A stretch of 64,000 nt of DNA, from NCBI GenBank assembly GCA_047621325.1, contig JBLHLT010000002.1:124001-188000 (forward strand), in the 5' to 3' direction. Below are positions 8,134 to 17,428 of the stretch, piece by piece. The notes under the pieces are model-generated. The model saw only the letters and a list, made by a program, of their open reading frames with translations, did not search any database and was not told the DNA's origin. The position numbers and the translations under genes are program-made. Origin of the DNA: Bermanella sp047621325. Its GTDB lineage: Bacteria > Pseudomonadota > Gammaproteobacteria > Pseudomonadales > Oceanobacteraceae. How positions within the stretch are numbered: the stretch's first letter is position 1; the number at the start of each line of letters is the position of its first letter.

Positions 8134-8973
8134 ATGTTATTACGCTTTAGCAAAATGCACGGCCTGGGTAACGACTTTATGGTGGTTGACCTTGTCACCC
8201 AACATTTTGCGTTTCGCCCTGAATTGGTTCGTCAGTTAAGTGATCGTCAATTTGGTATTGGTTTTGATCAACTATTAATTGTTGAAACGCCATCGAATCC
8301 AGATGTGGATTTTCGCTATCGCATATTCAACGCTGACGGCAGCGAAGTTGAACAATGTGGCAACGGCGCGCGCTGTTTTGCGCGCTTTGTTCATGACGCC
8401 CGCTTAACGGCGAAAAACCCTATTAAGGTTGAAACCAGTTCTGGCATCATCGAATTAAACCTCGAAAACGACGGCGACGTGGTGGTTAACATGGGGCATG
8501 CGCGTTTTGACCCAGCTAAATTGCCGTTTGAGGTGCCCACGCAACAAGATCAATACACGCTTGAAGTACCGTTAAATGAGGGCAGCTTACACGTCACCGT
8601 CGGAGCGGTTTCCATGGGGAATCCTCATTGCGTTATGCAGGTTGACGATGTGCACAGTGACCTAGTGAACCAGCTGGGCCCTGAACTTGAAAAGCATGGG
8701 CAATTTAGCAAGCGTGTAAATGCTGGATTTATGCAAATTAAAGATCGCGGCGAAATGGATTTACGCGTGTATGAACGTGGTGCCGGTTGGACGCTTGCTT
8801 GTGGTACAGGCGCATGTGCGGCGATGGTCATTGCTCACAAATGGGGTTTGGTCGACAACGAAGTGCAAGTCAATTTGCCAGGCGGCTCCCTAACCATTTG
8901 TTGGGACGGCGAAGGTGATGTGATTATGAAAGGGCCAGCAGAACGAGTGTTTGAAGGTCGTATTCAAGTTTAA
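8134..8973 (+). CDS. dapF: diaminopimelate epimerase
   Basis: 279 residues. The two active-site thiols are visible: Cys75 in EQCGNGARC and the second cysteine in LACGTGACAA at about residue 223, the acid/base pair of the cofactor-independent racemase family. It converts LL- to meso-diaminopimelate for peptidoglycan and lysine. It starts 11 bp after lysA. Confidence 0.97.
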   Translation: MLLRFSKMHGLGNDFMVVDLVTQHFAFRPELVRQLSDRQFGIGFDQLLIVETPSNPDVDFRYRIFNADGSEVEQCGNGARCFARFVHDARLTAKNPIKVETSSGIIELNLENDGDVVVNMGHARFDPAKLPFEVPTQQDQYTLEVPLNEGSLHVTVGAVSMGNPHCVMQVDDVHSDLVNQLGPELEKHGQFSKRVNAGFMQIKDRGEMDLRVYERGAGWTLACGTGACAAMVIAHKWGLVDNEVQVNLPGGSLTICWDGEGDVIMKGPAERVFEGRIQV

Positions 8974-9148
8974 GCCGGTGCCAATATTTATGTAGGTTAA
9001 GCATTGCCTGATATCAATAGTTGAAGATGGCAGTTCTAAAACTACAAAAAAATAAGTTTATAGCTAACAGCAAAGATATTACGCAAGCGAACCAAATGTC
9101 TCTGTTTTATATCTATCTTCAAAGCGATAAGAAAACGGAAAAAGCGTT

Positions 9149-9808
9149 ATGGAAAAAACAAAACAGGATAAAAGCGCGCTTAACGAGCGTGAAGTAGCGG
9201 CATTCTTAAAGAAGCGTCCTGACTTTTTTCGTCACTATCCTGAAATTGTTTCCCAGCTAGATGTGCCGCACGAAACAGGTGCTTCTGTGTCGCTGGTGGA
9301 ATACCAAAGTAAAATCCTGCGTGAAAAAAATAACGAACTTCACGAGCGCCTACAACAGCTGGTGGATAATGCCCGCCGTAACGATCGCTTATTTGAGCAA
9401 ACCCGCCGCTTAACCCTAGACTTACTTGACGCGCAATCCATAGAAGAAGTTGAGCAGTCATTACAACAAGCCATGATTGCACTGTACGGCGTTGATCATG
9501 CGTGCATTACCTTGTTTGTTCCCGCTATGACCATGCAATCGGTCACCGAGGTTGAAGCGCAGGATCAGCTTGTGCGCCACTTTGGTCGCAGGCAAGCATT
9601 TTGTGGGCAGCTAAGTGATGATCAAATGGAATTATTCTTTCATGAGAAATCGAAAGTCGGGTCAATGGCGGCCTGCTTACTAAAAAATGACCTAGGTATT
9701 TTGTCGATTGGCCATAAAGACGATGATTATTTTAAAAGTAATATGGACACATTATTTTTAGACTACCTAAGTGAAATCGTCAGTCGTCGATTAGATATCC
9801 TCTTATAA
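9149..9808 (+). CDS. yigA: DUF484 (GAF-like) family protein
   Basis: 219 residues. The N-terminus LNEREVAAFLKKRPDFFRHYPE is the DUF484 signature, followed by VSLVEYQSKILREKN and a predicted coiled coil (about 50-80), then a GAF-like domain. Function unknown. In E. coli and Pseudomonas it lies between dapF and xerC; here it follows dapF after 175 bp, and the HAD gene follows after 2 bp with no xerC in between. Confidence 0.9.
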   Translation: MEKTKQDKSALNEREVAAFLKKRPDFFRHYPEIVSQLDVPHETGASVSLVEYQSKILREKNNELHERLQQLVDNARRNDRLFEQTRRLTLDLLDAQSIEEVEQSLQQAMIALYGVDHACITLFVPAMTMQSVTEVEAQDQLVRHFGRRQAFCGQLSDDQMELFFHEKSKVGSMAACLLKNDLGILSIGHKDDDYFKSNMDTLFLDYLSEIVSRRLDILL

Positions 9809-9810
9809 GC

Positions 9811-10503
9811 ATGTCTGATATTGCGATTCCTCAATCGGTTAAAATCATCAGCTTTGATTTAGATGATACTTTGTGGAGTGGTAATCAAGTCATTGCTCAT
9901 GCCGAAAATACCATGCTGGCTTGGATGCAAGCTAATACGCCAGAGGTTTTAGCAAGCCTCTCACAGTTACAGCTGCGTGACAAAAAAATCCAGTTTATTC
10001 AAGCCAACCCGCACCTGAGCAATAAAATCAGTTTGGCTCGTCAGCAATTCTTACAGGCATTGTTTCAAGAGTTTGGCTATCACAATGCACAGCAGTTAGC
10101 CCAAGCATGTTTTGATGCGTTTTATGAGGCTCGTCAAAACGTTGTGTTATTTGATGATGTACTTGAAACGCTTTCAGCATTAAAAAAAGTATACCAATTG
10201 ATTGCCATTACAAATGGTAATGCAGATATTCACAAAACAGGCTTGGGTCATTTGTTTGAATTTTGCCTACAGGCGGAATCATTTGTTCGCCCGAAACCTC
10301 ACTCTGATATCTTTCATCATGCACTTGAGCGTTTAGATTGTTCAGCACAGCAGGTTTTGCATGTGGGCGATCATCCTGTGCATGATATGCAAGGCGCGTT
10401 TGACGTGGGTATGAAAACGGTTTGGTTGCAAGACGGCACTCGTGCTTGGGACCAAGTCTTTGAGCCTGACTTGATCATTCAGCACATCAGAGAATTGGTC
10501 TAA
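9811..10503 (+). CDS. yigB: HAD-superfamily hydrolase (YigB-like)
   Basis: 230 residues. HAD motif I is SFDLDDTLW (both Asp present), motif II is the ITNGN segment, motif III the lysine in VRPKPHSDIF, and motif IV HVGDHPVHDMQGA. YigB dephosphorylates FMN in E. coli (riboflavin pathway), so a small phosphorylated metabolite is the probable substrate. It is immediately downstream of DUF484; in relatives xerC intervenes. Confidence 0.92.
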   Translation: MSDIAIPQSVKIISFDLDDTLWSGNQVIAHAENTMLAWMQANTPEVLASLSQLQLRDKKIQFIQANPHLSNKISLARQQFLQALFQEFGYHNAQQLAQACFDAFYEARQNVVLFDDVLETLSALKKVYQLIAITNGNADIHKTGLGHLFEFCLQAESFVRPKPHSDIFHHALERLDCSAQQVLHVGDHPVHDMQGAFDVGMKTVWLQDGTRAWDQVFEPDLIIQHIRELV

Positions 10504-10573
10504 TTATTTCATCATCGATCTATATAGTCTGCTATTATTGCGCGCCAAAAAATTCACTTTTAAATTAATAACT

Positions 10574-11188
10574 ATGAAAAATATATTCCTTGCGTGCGCC
10601 TTACTGGCGGCATCTTTGTCAACTTTAGCAGTAGAAAACGCAGCTGAAGCGGTCACTAAAAAATCAAATCCACTTGATCACCATACTTGGGGTGTTTCGT
10701 TGCAAACCATGTCCATTGACGCAGACGTGGCTGCAAACAATTATATTGGCGATAGCATGCAAAGCGCTAGTTTGTTTTGGCAGGGTAAAAAATCAAACTT
10801 ATTGATTGGTGCAGGTGTTGGCATATTAATAATGGATGATTACGGCTCATATGAAGTGGATGTGATAGAGATCGGTGGTGGCGATGACACAAGAAAAGCA
10901 GAAGCCGGTGGTTTTAATTTATATGTTGAAGCAGGTTATCGTCATCTTATTGAAAAGTTAAATTTAGATTTGTTAGTCGGTGTTGAAAAAATCAATGCGG
11001 ATCGGTCTGTGGATAATTGCAGTAATTGCCCAGAAGAAGATATTGATATTAAAGCCGGTATGTATTTCAAACCAAGAATTGGCTACCAATTCAATGATAA
11101 ATTCTGGATGGATGTCAGTTATTCAAGTTATCTAGGTGGCGATATTAGTAATAACATTGGTTTAGTGTTTACCTTTCAAACCAATTAA
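10574..11188 (+). CDS. small outer-membrane beta-barrel-like protein
   Basis: 204 residues from ATG 10574; an in-frame TTG at 10538 lies in front of the signal peptide and is rejected. Signal peptide about 1-22 (MKNIFLACALLAASLSTLAV), then alternating amphipathic strands (SLQTMSIDADV, SNLLIGAGVGILI, GGFNLYVEAGYRHLI, MYFKPRIGYQF, FWMDVSYSSYLGGD) and a C-terminal strand GLVFTFQTN, as in small OmpA/OmpW-like or opacity-type barrels. It contains a cysteine pair (CSNCP) in a loop. No family can be named with confidence. It converges on the lipoprotein gene at 11195 with 6 bp between the stops. Confidence 0.65.
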   Translation: MKNIFLACALLAASLSTLAVENAAEAVTKKSNPLDHHTWGVSLQTMSIDADVAANNYIGDSMQSASLFWQGKKSNLLIGAGVGILIMDDYGSYEVDVIEIGGGDDTRKAEAGGFNLYVEAGYRHLIEKLNLDLLVGVEKINADRSVDNCSNCPEEDIDIKAGMYFKPRIGYQFNDKFWMDVSYSSYLGGDISNNIGLVFTFQTN

Positions 11189-11194
11189 TACATT

Positions 11195-11353
11195 TTAATA
11201 ACGATGCGCAAAGTCGGCCATTAATGTCTCAGGATTTGCCTGTAGGTGTTCCATTGGCGGATTGGCTGTGGTGCCAGCGTTTACCTGTGGTTGGGTGTTG
11301 TGATGACACCCAAATAAACATGCCATCAATATAAATGAAATAATAATTTTCAT
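11195..11353 (-). CDS. small lipoprotein of unknown function
   Basis: 52 residues: MKIIISFILMACLFGCHHN, with a lipobox LFGC (Cys16), then a short hydrophilic tail ending ADFAHRY. The second ATG of an ATGATG pair (11353) is preferred because an AGGAG lies 6 nt upstream; the first ATG would leave 3 nt. The longer frame beginning at 11383 has no ribosome site. Tail-to-tail with the beta-barrel gene. Confidence 0.6.
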   Translation of the reverse strand: MKIIISFILMACLFGCHHNTQPQVNAGTTANPPMEHLQANPETLMADFAHRY

Positions 11354-11383
11354 CATATGCTCCTGCTGTGTTGATGTAGACAA

Positions 11384-11789
11384 TGTAATCTAAGCGTGAC
11401 GTTTTTACCGTTTTTTTCTTCTAGCTTGCGGGCCAGCCCGCAATAATTCGTATTTTAAATCTCTTCTGTATTAACAAAAGATCAAATTATTCACTTGAGT
11501 TATAAAGATTAAAGCATAGGGCTTAGGGTATTGCCTATATTGGTAATAATAAGTTGAGTGGATATGCGAAAGGCGTTAGAAAATGTATTCAATAATGGCT
11601 CTCAGTTCACTGTGAGTCATAACCGGTTTGAGGTGGCATCTTACTTAATTTTGTATTCGCTGGCTTGAGATTGAATCTATCTTGCAGTTGTATTGGGTAC
11701 GTCTAGATTCATACATCTACAACACTATTCTGTATATGCACTTAGCAATGTTAAGACGAGTGCATAGAATTCGACTGGTTTTAAGTTGG
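11384..11789. other. 406-bp AT-rich intergenic region
   Basis: A hairpin at 11426-11443 (7-bp stem TTGCGGG/CCCGCAA, loop CCAG) without a T-tract is the only structure seen. A 34-codon frame at 11564-11668 lacks a ribosome site and recognisable features. No gene is supported. Confidence 0.5.
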
Positions 11790-12542
11790 CTATGATTTCA
11801 GCCATTGCCATAATTGACCCACATATTCATAAATAGCACGTTCTGTTTTTAATAAGCCTGACGCATCAAATCGCCAGCTTGGTGTGCCTGCATTTTTTGC
11901 TAAGTAAAAAGTGGGTGCGGGAATCGCCTGAATATTTTCATTATAAAAAAACTGAATTGCTCGCGGCATATGGCTGGCACTGGTGGCCACCGCAATGGTT
12001 TTATCGTTAACGATTTGCTTGATCGCTCTGGCTTCCTCTTCGGTGTCTTTTGGCCAGTCGATAGGAGTGATGCGCTCAGGGTTTAGCCCTAAGCTGATGG
12101 CCACTTCTTTATACACCTGCGCGCAGCTTTTTGAATTGTCACCGGCATAGCCGGTTACAATGAGCTGTGATTGCGGGTTCACATTTAAAATACGCAAACC
12201 TTCTAATAAGCGTGCCGTGGCAGAACTCGATAAGTGACTGCTTAGCGGCACACTTGGATCACTGGTGGCGGTATTACCCAGCACGACAATATAGTCGACA
12301 GCTTGGCTTAAATCGAAAGGCGTGTTGCTTTGTTCAATACCGCGCAGCAAAGGTGTTGAGATTGGATTCCAGCTGACGGCAATTAACAAAAAAAGTGAAC
12401 AACTGGTGAGTATTTTACCAATAGACGAGTGTGGTTTTTTCCATAATAAAAAAACAGATACAGTCAGTAACAGTACAACAAGGCTTAATGGCATCAGCCA
12501 AAAAGCAATTGTCTTTTTAAGTAAAAATCCTAGTTCTAACAT
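11790..12542 (-). CDS. elyC: ElyC/SanA/YdcF-family (DUF218) membrane protein
   Basis: 250 residues with two N-terminal membrane helices (about 12-33 and 43-58) and a DUF218 domain (about 80-235) containing DYIVVLGN, the SQLIVTGYAGDN segment, DTEEEARAI and ATSASHMPRA. This arrangement matches E. coli ElyC (YcbC), an inner-membrane protein affecting lipid-carrier and peptidoglycan precursor use. It starts 18 bp after the ggt stop, so the two are probably one transcript. Confidence 0.85.
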   Translation of the reverse strand: MLELGFLLKKTIAFWLMPLSLVVLLLTVSVFLLWKKPHSSIGKILTSCSLFLLIAVSWNPISTPLLRGIEQSNTPFDLSQAVDYIVVLGNTATSDPSVPLSSHLSSSATARLLEGLRILNVNPQSQLIVTGYAGDNSKSCAQVYKEVAISLGLNPERITPIDWPKDTEEEARAIKQIVNDKTIAVATSASHMPRAIQFFYNENIQAIPAPTFYLAKNAGTPSWRFDASGLLKTERAIYEYVGQLWQWLKS

Positions 12543-12560
12543 AAATGCTGTTTCTATCCG

Positions 12561-14252
12561 TTATGGCGTTTGCACTTGGGCTTGGCCCACTGCGCGTTTG
12601 TCTGATGCAGCGGTCACGTTACCAGTTTGTTTATCGAGTAAAATGGCCTGCATGTTACCGTATTGACGGCCCACATCTTTTAATTGATGGCCTTTAGCGA
12701 TGAGTGCTTGTTTGACCTCGCTCGAAAATGCATCGGGTTCATGTTGGATAACATCGGGTAAGTATTGATGGTGAAAGCGCTTTTTATCAACCCAGTTTTC
12801 AACGGGTTGATGTTGTAAGTGTTCTAACATACCTAAAAACACCATGGTAATGATTCGGCTGCCACCTGGTGTGCCCAAAATAGCAATTTGATTCTCACTT
12901 TCTATAAAACTTGGCGTCATACTTGATAGCGGGCGTTTTTCTGGGGCAATGGCATTGGCTTCGTTACCCACTAATCCATACGCATTTGGCACGCCGGGCT
13001 TGGCAGAAAAATCATCCATTTCGTTATTCAGTAACACACCGGTGCCTGCGGCTAAATAAGCGCTGCCAAACGGTAAATTAATACTTAACGTTGCGCTTAC
13101 ACGATTACCGGTTTTATCGAGTACGCTTAAATGCGTGGTATGAAACCCTTCTAGTATTTGAACTTGGCTACCGAGGCTTTTGCTGTCGGTGGCTTTATCC
13201 ATATCAATGGTTTGGGCTAACAAAGCGTTATAGTTTTTATTCAATAGTTTGACTTGTGGTACTTTTACAAAATCAGGGTCACCTAGAAAATGGGCGCGGT
13301 CAAAATACGCACGGCGCATGACTTCACTTAATAAGTGAATTTGATCGGCGTCATTTAAGGTTTCCCAGTTTAATTCAGGCTGTAAACTTTCTAACATGTT
13401 CAACATTTGTGCGATGGCAATGCCACCAGAGCTGGGCGGTGGCGCACTGATGAGTTTAAATCCGGGGTATTGGCTTACAATTGGTGCGCGTTCGATGATT
13501 TGATATTTTTCGAGATCGGTTAATTGCCAAATACCACCGTCTTGTTGCACTTGTGTCACTAATTTTTGCGCAACCTCGCCTTTGTAAAAACCATTAAATC
13601 CGTTATCGGCAATGGCTTGCAGTGTGTTGGCAAGATCAGGTTGTTTAATGATGAAACCCGCTTGCGGGGCTTGGCCTCTATCTAAAAATATGTTGGCTGC
13701 GGCAGGGTATTGATTGAGGGCGTTTTTGCGGTAGCCCGCGAGTTTTTCATAATGGTGGTCGGTGGCAAAACCTGTGTTTGCCAGTTTGATAGCTGCGCTT
13801 AATGTGTTACTCAGTGGCAGTTGGCCGTATTTTTCTGCAAGGTGTGCAAACGCAGCGGCTTGACCGGGAATACCTGCCGCCATTGGGCCGTTAATAGATA
13901 ACTTAGGGATGATGTTGCCTTGTTTGTCTAAGTACATATCTCGATGCGCTTTAAGAGGGGCTTTTTCGCGGGCATCGACAAAAATATTCTTTTGCGTTTC
14001 AGCATCATGTAACAACCAAAAACCGCCGCCACCCATACCGGCACTATAAGGTTCAACCACCGCTAATACGGCGGCGGTTGCGACGGCTGCGTCAAACGCA
14101 TTGCCGCCTGCATTTAAAATGTCCATGCCCGCTTGCGTGGCGAGAGGGTGAGCAGATGCTACTGCGCCTTGGTGAGTCGTAGCATTGACTGCTTTTTCAT
14201 TGCTGCACGCGGCAAGCAATATTAAACAAAAGAGAATGTAAAAAATTTTCAT
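12561..14252 (-). CDS. ggt: gamma-glutamyltransferase (lipoprotein-type)
   Basis: 563 residues from ATG 14252 (a longer frame from TTG 14267 would put residues before the signal). Signal MKIFYILFCLILLAAC gives a lipobox ending in Cys16. The enzyme is an Ntn hydrolase: TTHLSVLDKTGNRVSATLS supplies the autocatalytic Thr (first T of TTHLSV after GFH) that becomes the small-subunit N-terminus, and the lid and substrate motifs (EMDDFS, PLSSMTPSF, GTPGGSRII) are present. It cleaves extracytoplasmic glutathione. In Pseudomonas ggt also neighbours fdx and coaD. Confidence 0.95.
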   Translation of the reverse strand: MKIFYILFCLILLAACSNEKAVNATTHQGAVASAHPLATQAGMDILNAGGNAFDAAVATAAVLAVVEPYSAGMGGGGFWLLHDAETQKNIFVDAREKAPLKAHRDMYLDKQGNIIPKLSINGPMAAGIPGQAAAFAHLAEKYGQLPLSNTLSAAIKLANTGFATDHHYEKLAGYRKNALNQYPAAANIFLDRGQAPQAGFIIKQPDLANTLQAIADNGFNGFYKGEVAQKLVTQVQQDGGIWQLTDLEKYQIIERAPIVSQYPGFKLISAPPPSSGGIAIAQMLNMLESLQPELNWETLNDADQIHLLSEVMRRAYFDRAHFLGDPDFVKVPQVKLLNKNYNALLAQTIDMDKATDSKSLGSQVQILEGFHTTHLSVLDKTGNRVSATLSINLPFGSAYLAAGTGVLLNNEMDDFSAKPGVPNAYGLVGNEANAIAPEKRPLSSMTPSFIESENQIAILGTPGGSRIITMVFLGMLEHLQHQPVENWVDKKRFHHQYLPDVIQHEPDAFSSEVKQALIAKGHQLKDVGRQYGNMQAILLDKQTGNVTAASDKRAVGQAQVQTP

Positions 14253-14346
14253 GGCGCACCCCAACAATAAACTGGTTTGTATCTAAGCATAATTAAATGG
14301 ATTCGTCAGGTGGTGAGACAACGGGTGAGGCAAATATAACGGGCAC

Positions 14347-14380
14347 AAAAAAACCGTTGGCAGTGACGGCAACGGTTTTT
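14347..14380 (-). terminator. intrinsic terminator after coaD-fdx
   Basis: 11-bp stem AAAAACCGTTG/CAACGGTTTTT with a 10-nt loop, A- and T-flanked. It lies 16 bp after the ferredoxin stop on the minus strand, between fdx and ggt. Confidence 0.85.
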
Positions 14381-14395
14381 AGGATTTTGAAGCTT

Positions 14396-14641
14396 TTAAG
14401 CCGTGAGCTGTTCGTATTTTTCCATGAGCTCTTCTTGGGTTTCTTCGTTGGCTGGGTCCAGTGGAATACAGTCAACAGGGCACACTAATTGGCACTGGGG
14501 CTCATCGTAGTGGCCAACGCATTCGGTGCATTTTTTAGGGTCGATAACATAAATTTCGTCCCCTTCACTGATTGCTTCGTTAGGACATTCAGGCTCGCAA
14601 ACGTCACAGTTAATGCAATCATCGGTAATGATTAAGGCCAT
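14396..14641 (-). CDS. fdx: YfhL-family 2[4Fe-4S] ferredoxin
   Basis: 81 residues. Two clusters are encoded: CxxCxxxCP near the N-terminus (CINCDVCEPECP) and a second set CTECVGHYDEPQCQLVCPVDC, whose seven-residue insertion between cysteines is typical of the Allochromatium/YfhL ferredoxins. An acidic tail follows. A low-potential electron carrier in the cytoplasm. It lies 43 bp downstream of coaD, the conserved coaD-fdx pair. Confidence 0.95.
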   Translation of the reverse strand: MALIITDDCINCDVCEPECPNEAISEGDEIYVIDPKKCTECVGHYDEPQCQLVCPVDCIPLDPANEETQEELMEKYEQLTA

Positions 14642-14684
14642 GTATTACTCCTTAGAATCTTGGACTCTAAACAACAGCTTAACG

Positions 14685-15164
14685 CTAGACGCCAAATTTC
14701 TCTAGCAGATGTTTTTCTACCACAGGGTGGACAAATTTCTTCACGTCGCCATTTAAGCGAGCGATCTCTCTAATCAAAGTAGAGCTGATGTAAGAATGAC
14801 GCTCGTCGGGTGTTAAAAACACCGTTTCAACATCCGGTGCTAAAGCACGGTTCATGTTGGCCAGTTGAAACTCGTATTCAAAGTCCGATACCGCGCGTAA
14901 GCCACGTAGTAATACTTGCGCATTCTGCTCTTTTACAAAATGGGCCAGTAGCGTATTGAAACCAACCACTTCGACGTTCTTCACGTGACTGAGCACTTCG
15001 CGAGCAAGCTCGCAGCGTACCTCAAGGTCAAACAAAGGCTTTTTGTTTGGGCTCTCGGCAACGGCAACCACAATTTGATCGAACATACGCGCGGCGCGTT
15101 CGATAAGGTCGGTGTGACCATTGGTGATTGGGTCAAACGTTCCGGGATAGATCACTTTAATCAT
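14685..15164 (-). CDS. coaD: phosphopantetheine adenylyltransferase
   Basis: 159 residues, the usual size. The nucleotidyltransferase T/HxGH motif is in YPGTFDPITNGHTDL, the LLRGLRAVSDFEYE motif binds pantetheine, and ISSTLIREI is the C-terminal ATP-site motif. It makes dephospho-CoA from 4'-phosphopantetheine and ATP (penultimate CoA step) as a hexamer. Confidence 0.97.
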   Translation of the reverse strand: MIKVIYPGTFDPITNGHTDLIERAARMFDQIVVAVAESPNKKPLFDLEVRCELAREVLSHVKNVEVVGFNTLLAHFVKEQNAQVLLRGLRAVSDFEYEFQLANMNRALAPDVETVFLTPDERHSYISSTLIREIARLNGDVKKFVHPVVEKHLLEKFGV

Positions 15165-15249
15165 GAAATCTGCCTTGGGGCGGGATACTAGGGCGGCATG
15201 GTAATCAATTTAGCCACGGCACTCAACAAAATGAGTACCGTGACACATT

Positions 15250-16842
15250 TTAGCCTTGTTTGATGTTAGCGGCCAATTGGCTGGATTGTTTAAGTGCGAG
15301 GCCATAAATTGAGAGTTGGGGGTTGGCGCCAATACTGGTTGGAAACACCGAACCATCAATCACATACAGGTTGTCAGCGTGGTGAAAACGGCTTTGACTG
15401 TTCACAACCGATTGCGTCATGTCTTCACCCATGGTGCAGCCGCCCATGAGGTGGGCGGTCATTAGGCGCTGGCGGTGCAGCTCTTGTGGCAGGGTATCAA
15501 TGGCGGCTTTACACTCTTTTAATGATTTATAGAACGTTGCGTCATGGTGTAAGGGCATGACGCTTTTAGCACCTGCGGCAAATTGGACGTCAGCCATCAC
15601 ATGATGGGCTTTGCGTAAGCCTTGCCAGATGTAATCGGTCAGCGGGTAATCCAAAATCGGTTTGCCGCCGCCGTCTAACACGACGGTGCCACCTTGGCTT
15701 TGTTCATGAAAGCCATCTCGCAACAAGGCGATGGTGCCTTGTAGATTGGGTAGGGTTTCCATGGTTTCAGTAAGCTTTAAGCCATGAAAGCCGACAATCT
15801 GTGCGCCCATGGCGGGTTGCATTGGCGGCACTTCGAGTTTAAAGCCCATGCCGCCATCGGTATTCCACTGGAAGTGGTCTGAGTAAATACTTTGTGGCGC
15901 CCCGTAAAACGCATTTACCGCTGATCCCATTTTGGCAAGGCTGGCGTTTACAGGATGAATCGTGGTGCGCTTACCAATGCGTTTGTGTGGGTCTGGCGCG
16001 TTTGAGCGCAACAATAAACCGGGGTTATTAATCGCACCGCCTGCCAGCACGATGTGTGGCGCTTTGAAGCTTAAGCGTACGCCGGTAGGGGTTTTACCAT
16101 CCGCACCGAGGGCCAAACATTCAACGGATTCCGCCTTGTGCTCAGAAAACGTAATACGATCTGCGCTACAGCGATAAAACAGCTTAGCGCCGTTTTTAAG
16201 CGCCTCTGGTACGGTAGTGACCAGCATGCTTTGCTTGGCGTTGGTTGGGCAGCCTGTGCCGCAATAACCTAAATCCCAGCAGCCAGCGACGTTACGGGGG
16301 ATCACCGCCCAGCTCAAATGGTTAGCTTCACAGCCGCGTTTTAAAATATCGTTATTGGCGTTGGGTGGCATAGCCCATTTAGCAACGTTTAAGCGTTTTT
16401 CCATTTGTTCGAAATACGGAGTCATCTCTTCTGGACTTAAACCTGTGACGCCATGGTTTTGTTGCCAATGCTCTAAAGTGCCGTTGGGCGTGCGAAAACT
16501 GGATGTCCAATTGACCACGGTGGTACCACCCACTGCGCGCCCTTGAAAAATATTAATAGCACCATCTTTTGTGGTGCGCCCCGCGCCTTCTTGGTAAAGA
16601 TCACCATAGGCTTGCAGTTCGTCCATATTAAAATTGTCTGAGGTGAATAAACCCCCTTCTTCAATCATCACCACGTTTAAGCCTGCTTGGCTTAATACTT
16701 CAGCGCTCACACCGCCGCCAGCGCCAGTACCAATAATGATGACGTCGGCTTCAATGGTTTGATTGGTTTGTAATTGGGCCGCGTCGGTTATATCCCAGTT
16801 TTCACTTAGGGCACGCTGCTTAAAAATATCAGGAATGGCCAT
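15250..16842 (-). CDS. GMC-family FAD-dependent oxidoreductase
   Basis: 530 residues. FAD-binding GTGAGGG in ADVIIIGTGAGGGVSAE (about residues 33-48), GRAVGGTTVVNW as the second FAD contact, and GANPQLSIYGLA as the GMC C-terminal motif; HLMGGCTMG lies in the catalytic half. Related proteins (AlkJ-like, gluconate/sorbose dehydrogenases) oxidise alcohols to aldehydes/ketones. There is no signal peptide, but the gene directly upstream encodes a Tat-signal small protein that could carry it out. With the aldehyde dehydrogenase gene it suggests alcohol-to-acid oxidation, perhaps long-chain alcohols; the substrate is inferred. It is syntenic with PA0364-PA0366, recalled from memory. Confidence 0.9.
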   Translation of the reverse strand: MAIPDIFKQRALSENWDITDAAQLQTNQTIEADVIIIGTGAGGGVSAEVLSQAGLNVVMIEEGGLFTSDNFNMDELQAYGDLYQEGAGRTTKDGAINIFQGRAVGGTTVVNWTSSFRTPNGTLEHWQQNHGVTGLSPEEMTPYFEQMEKRLNVAKWAMPPNANNDILKRGCEANHLSWAVIPRNVAGCWDLGYCGTGCPTNAKQSMLVTTVPEALKNGAKLFYRCSADRITFSEHKAESVECLALGADGKTPTGVRLSFKAPHIVLAGGAINNPGLLLRSNAPDPHKRIGKRTTIHPVNASLAKMGSAVNAFYGAPQSIYSDHFQWNTDGGMGFKLEVPPMQPAMGAQIVGFHGLKLTETMETLPNLQGTIALLRDGFHEQSQGGTVVLDGGGKPILDYPLTDYIWQGLRKAHHVMADVQFAAGAKSVMPLHHDATFYKSLKECKAAIDTLPQELHRQRLMTAHLMGGCTMGEDMTQSVVNSQSRFHHADNLYVIDGSVFPTSIGANPQLSIYGLALKQSSQLAANIKQG

Positions 16843-16869
16843 TTTGCTTATTGTCCGCCAAGTTAAAAA

Positions 16870-17415
16870 TTAAGACTTTGTAATTAACACATCTGGGTAT
16901 AACGGGCCTGGGTAACCCACATTCTGCCAAGCGGCAGGTTGGCCAAACCAAGTGGCGCACATGAGTTTATTCAAACCGTTGAACCCCATATTGAACAAAC
17001 TCACTGAGCTATCTCGCCAGCGGTTTAAGAAATTATCAATTTCATTTTCGGATGCATTTTCCCATTTGCTCCACACACCTGTGGTCAAGCCACGGCTCAA
17101 ACCAAAGTTGAGTAAGGTAAACAAATCAGAAATTTGTTTTGTGTTATAAGGCCCCAGTTTTGAAATACCAATATCCATGTTTTTTAACATGATATTAATA
17201 CCTTGCTGACGCGCTTGAGCGTCTTCGGGCAAACTGCCTTTAAGCATCACAGGAGCAATGGCCGCCAAAAGAATACGATCTTTTTCGCGCAGTACTTTCC
17301 ATTGGCTATTAGCCGGTAACGTTTCAGCGCAGCCGGTGAGTGTGGCCGTAAAGGCCGTCGCGGTGAGGGCCGCCGAACTGGCGGCACCTAGTTTTAAAAA
17401 ATCACGTCTATTCAT
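16870..17415 (-). CDS. Tat-exported small subunit of GMC oxidoreductase
   Basis: 181 residues with a twin-arginine signal MNRRDFLKLGAASSAALTAT followed by a cysteine at about residue 29 (LTGCAE), so it may also be lipidated. The body resembles gluconate 2-dehydrogenase subunit 3 (a helical small subunit). It lies 27 bp upstream of the GMC gene start and 13 bp downstream of the aldehyde dehydrogenase stop, so all three form one operon. By analogy with gluconate dehydrogenase it may carry the cofactor-loaded FAD subunit through Tat; inferred. Confidence 0.8.
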   Translation of the reverse strand: MNRRDFLKLGAASSAALTATAFTATLTGCAETLPANSQWKVLREKDRILLAAIAPVMLKGSLPEDAQARQQGINIMLKNMDIGISKLGPYNTKQISDLFTLLNFGLSRGLTTGVWSKWENASENEIDNFLNRWRDSSVSLFNMGFNGLNKLMCATWFGQPAAWQNVGYPGPLYPDVLITKS

Positions 17416-17428
17416 AGGTAATATTTTA

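Noticed and set aside
10538..10573. TTG start giving a longer beta-barrel protein
   Set aside because: It would add a basic stretch before a complete signal peptide beginning at ATG 10574.
11564..11668. 34-codon frame in the 11384-11789 gap
   Set aside because: No ribosome site and no recognisable motif; likely chance.
15215..15242. Hairpin CACGG...CCGTG after the GMC oxidoreductase gene as terminator
   Set aside because: Stable stem but no T-tract on the minus strand, so listed nowhere as a terminator.
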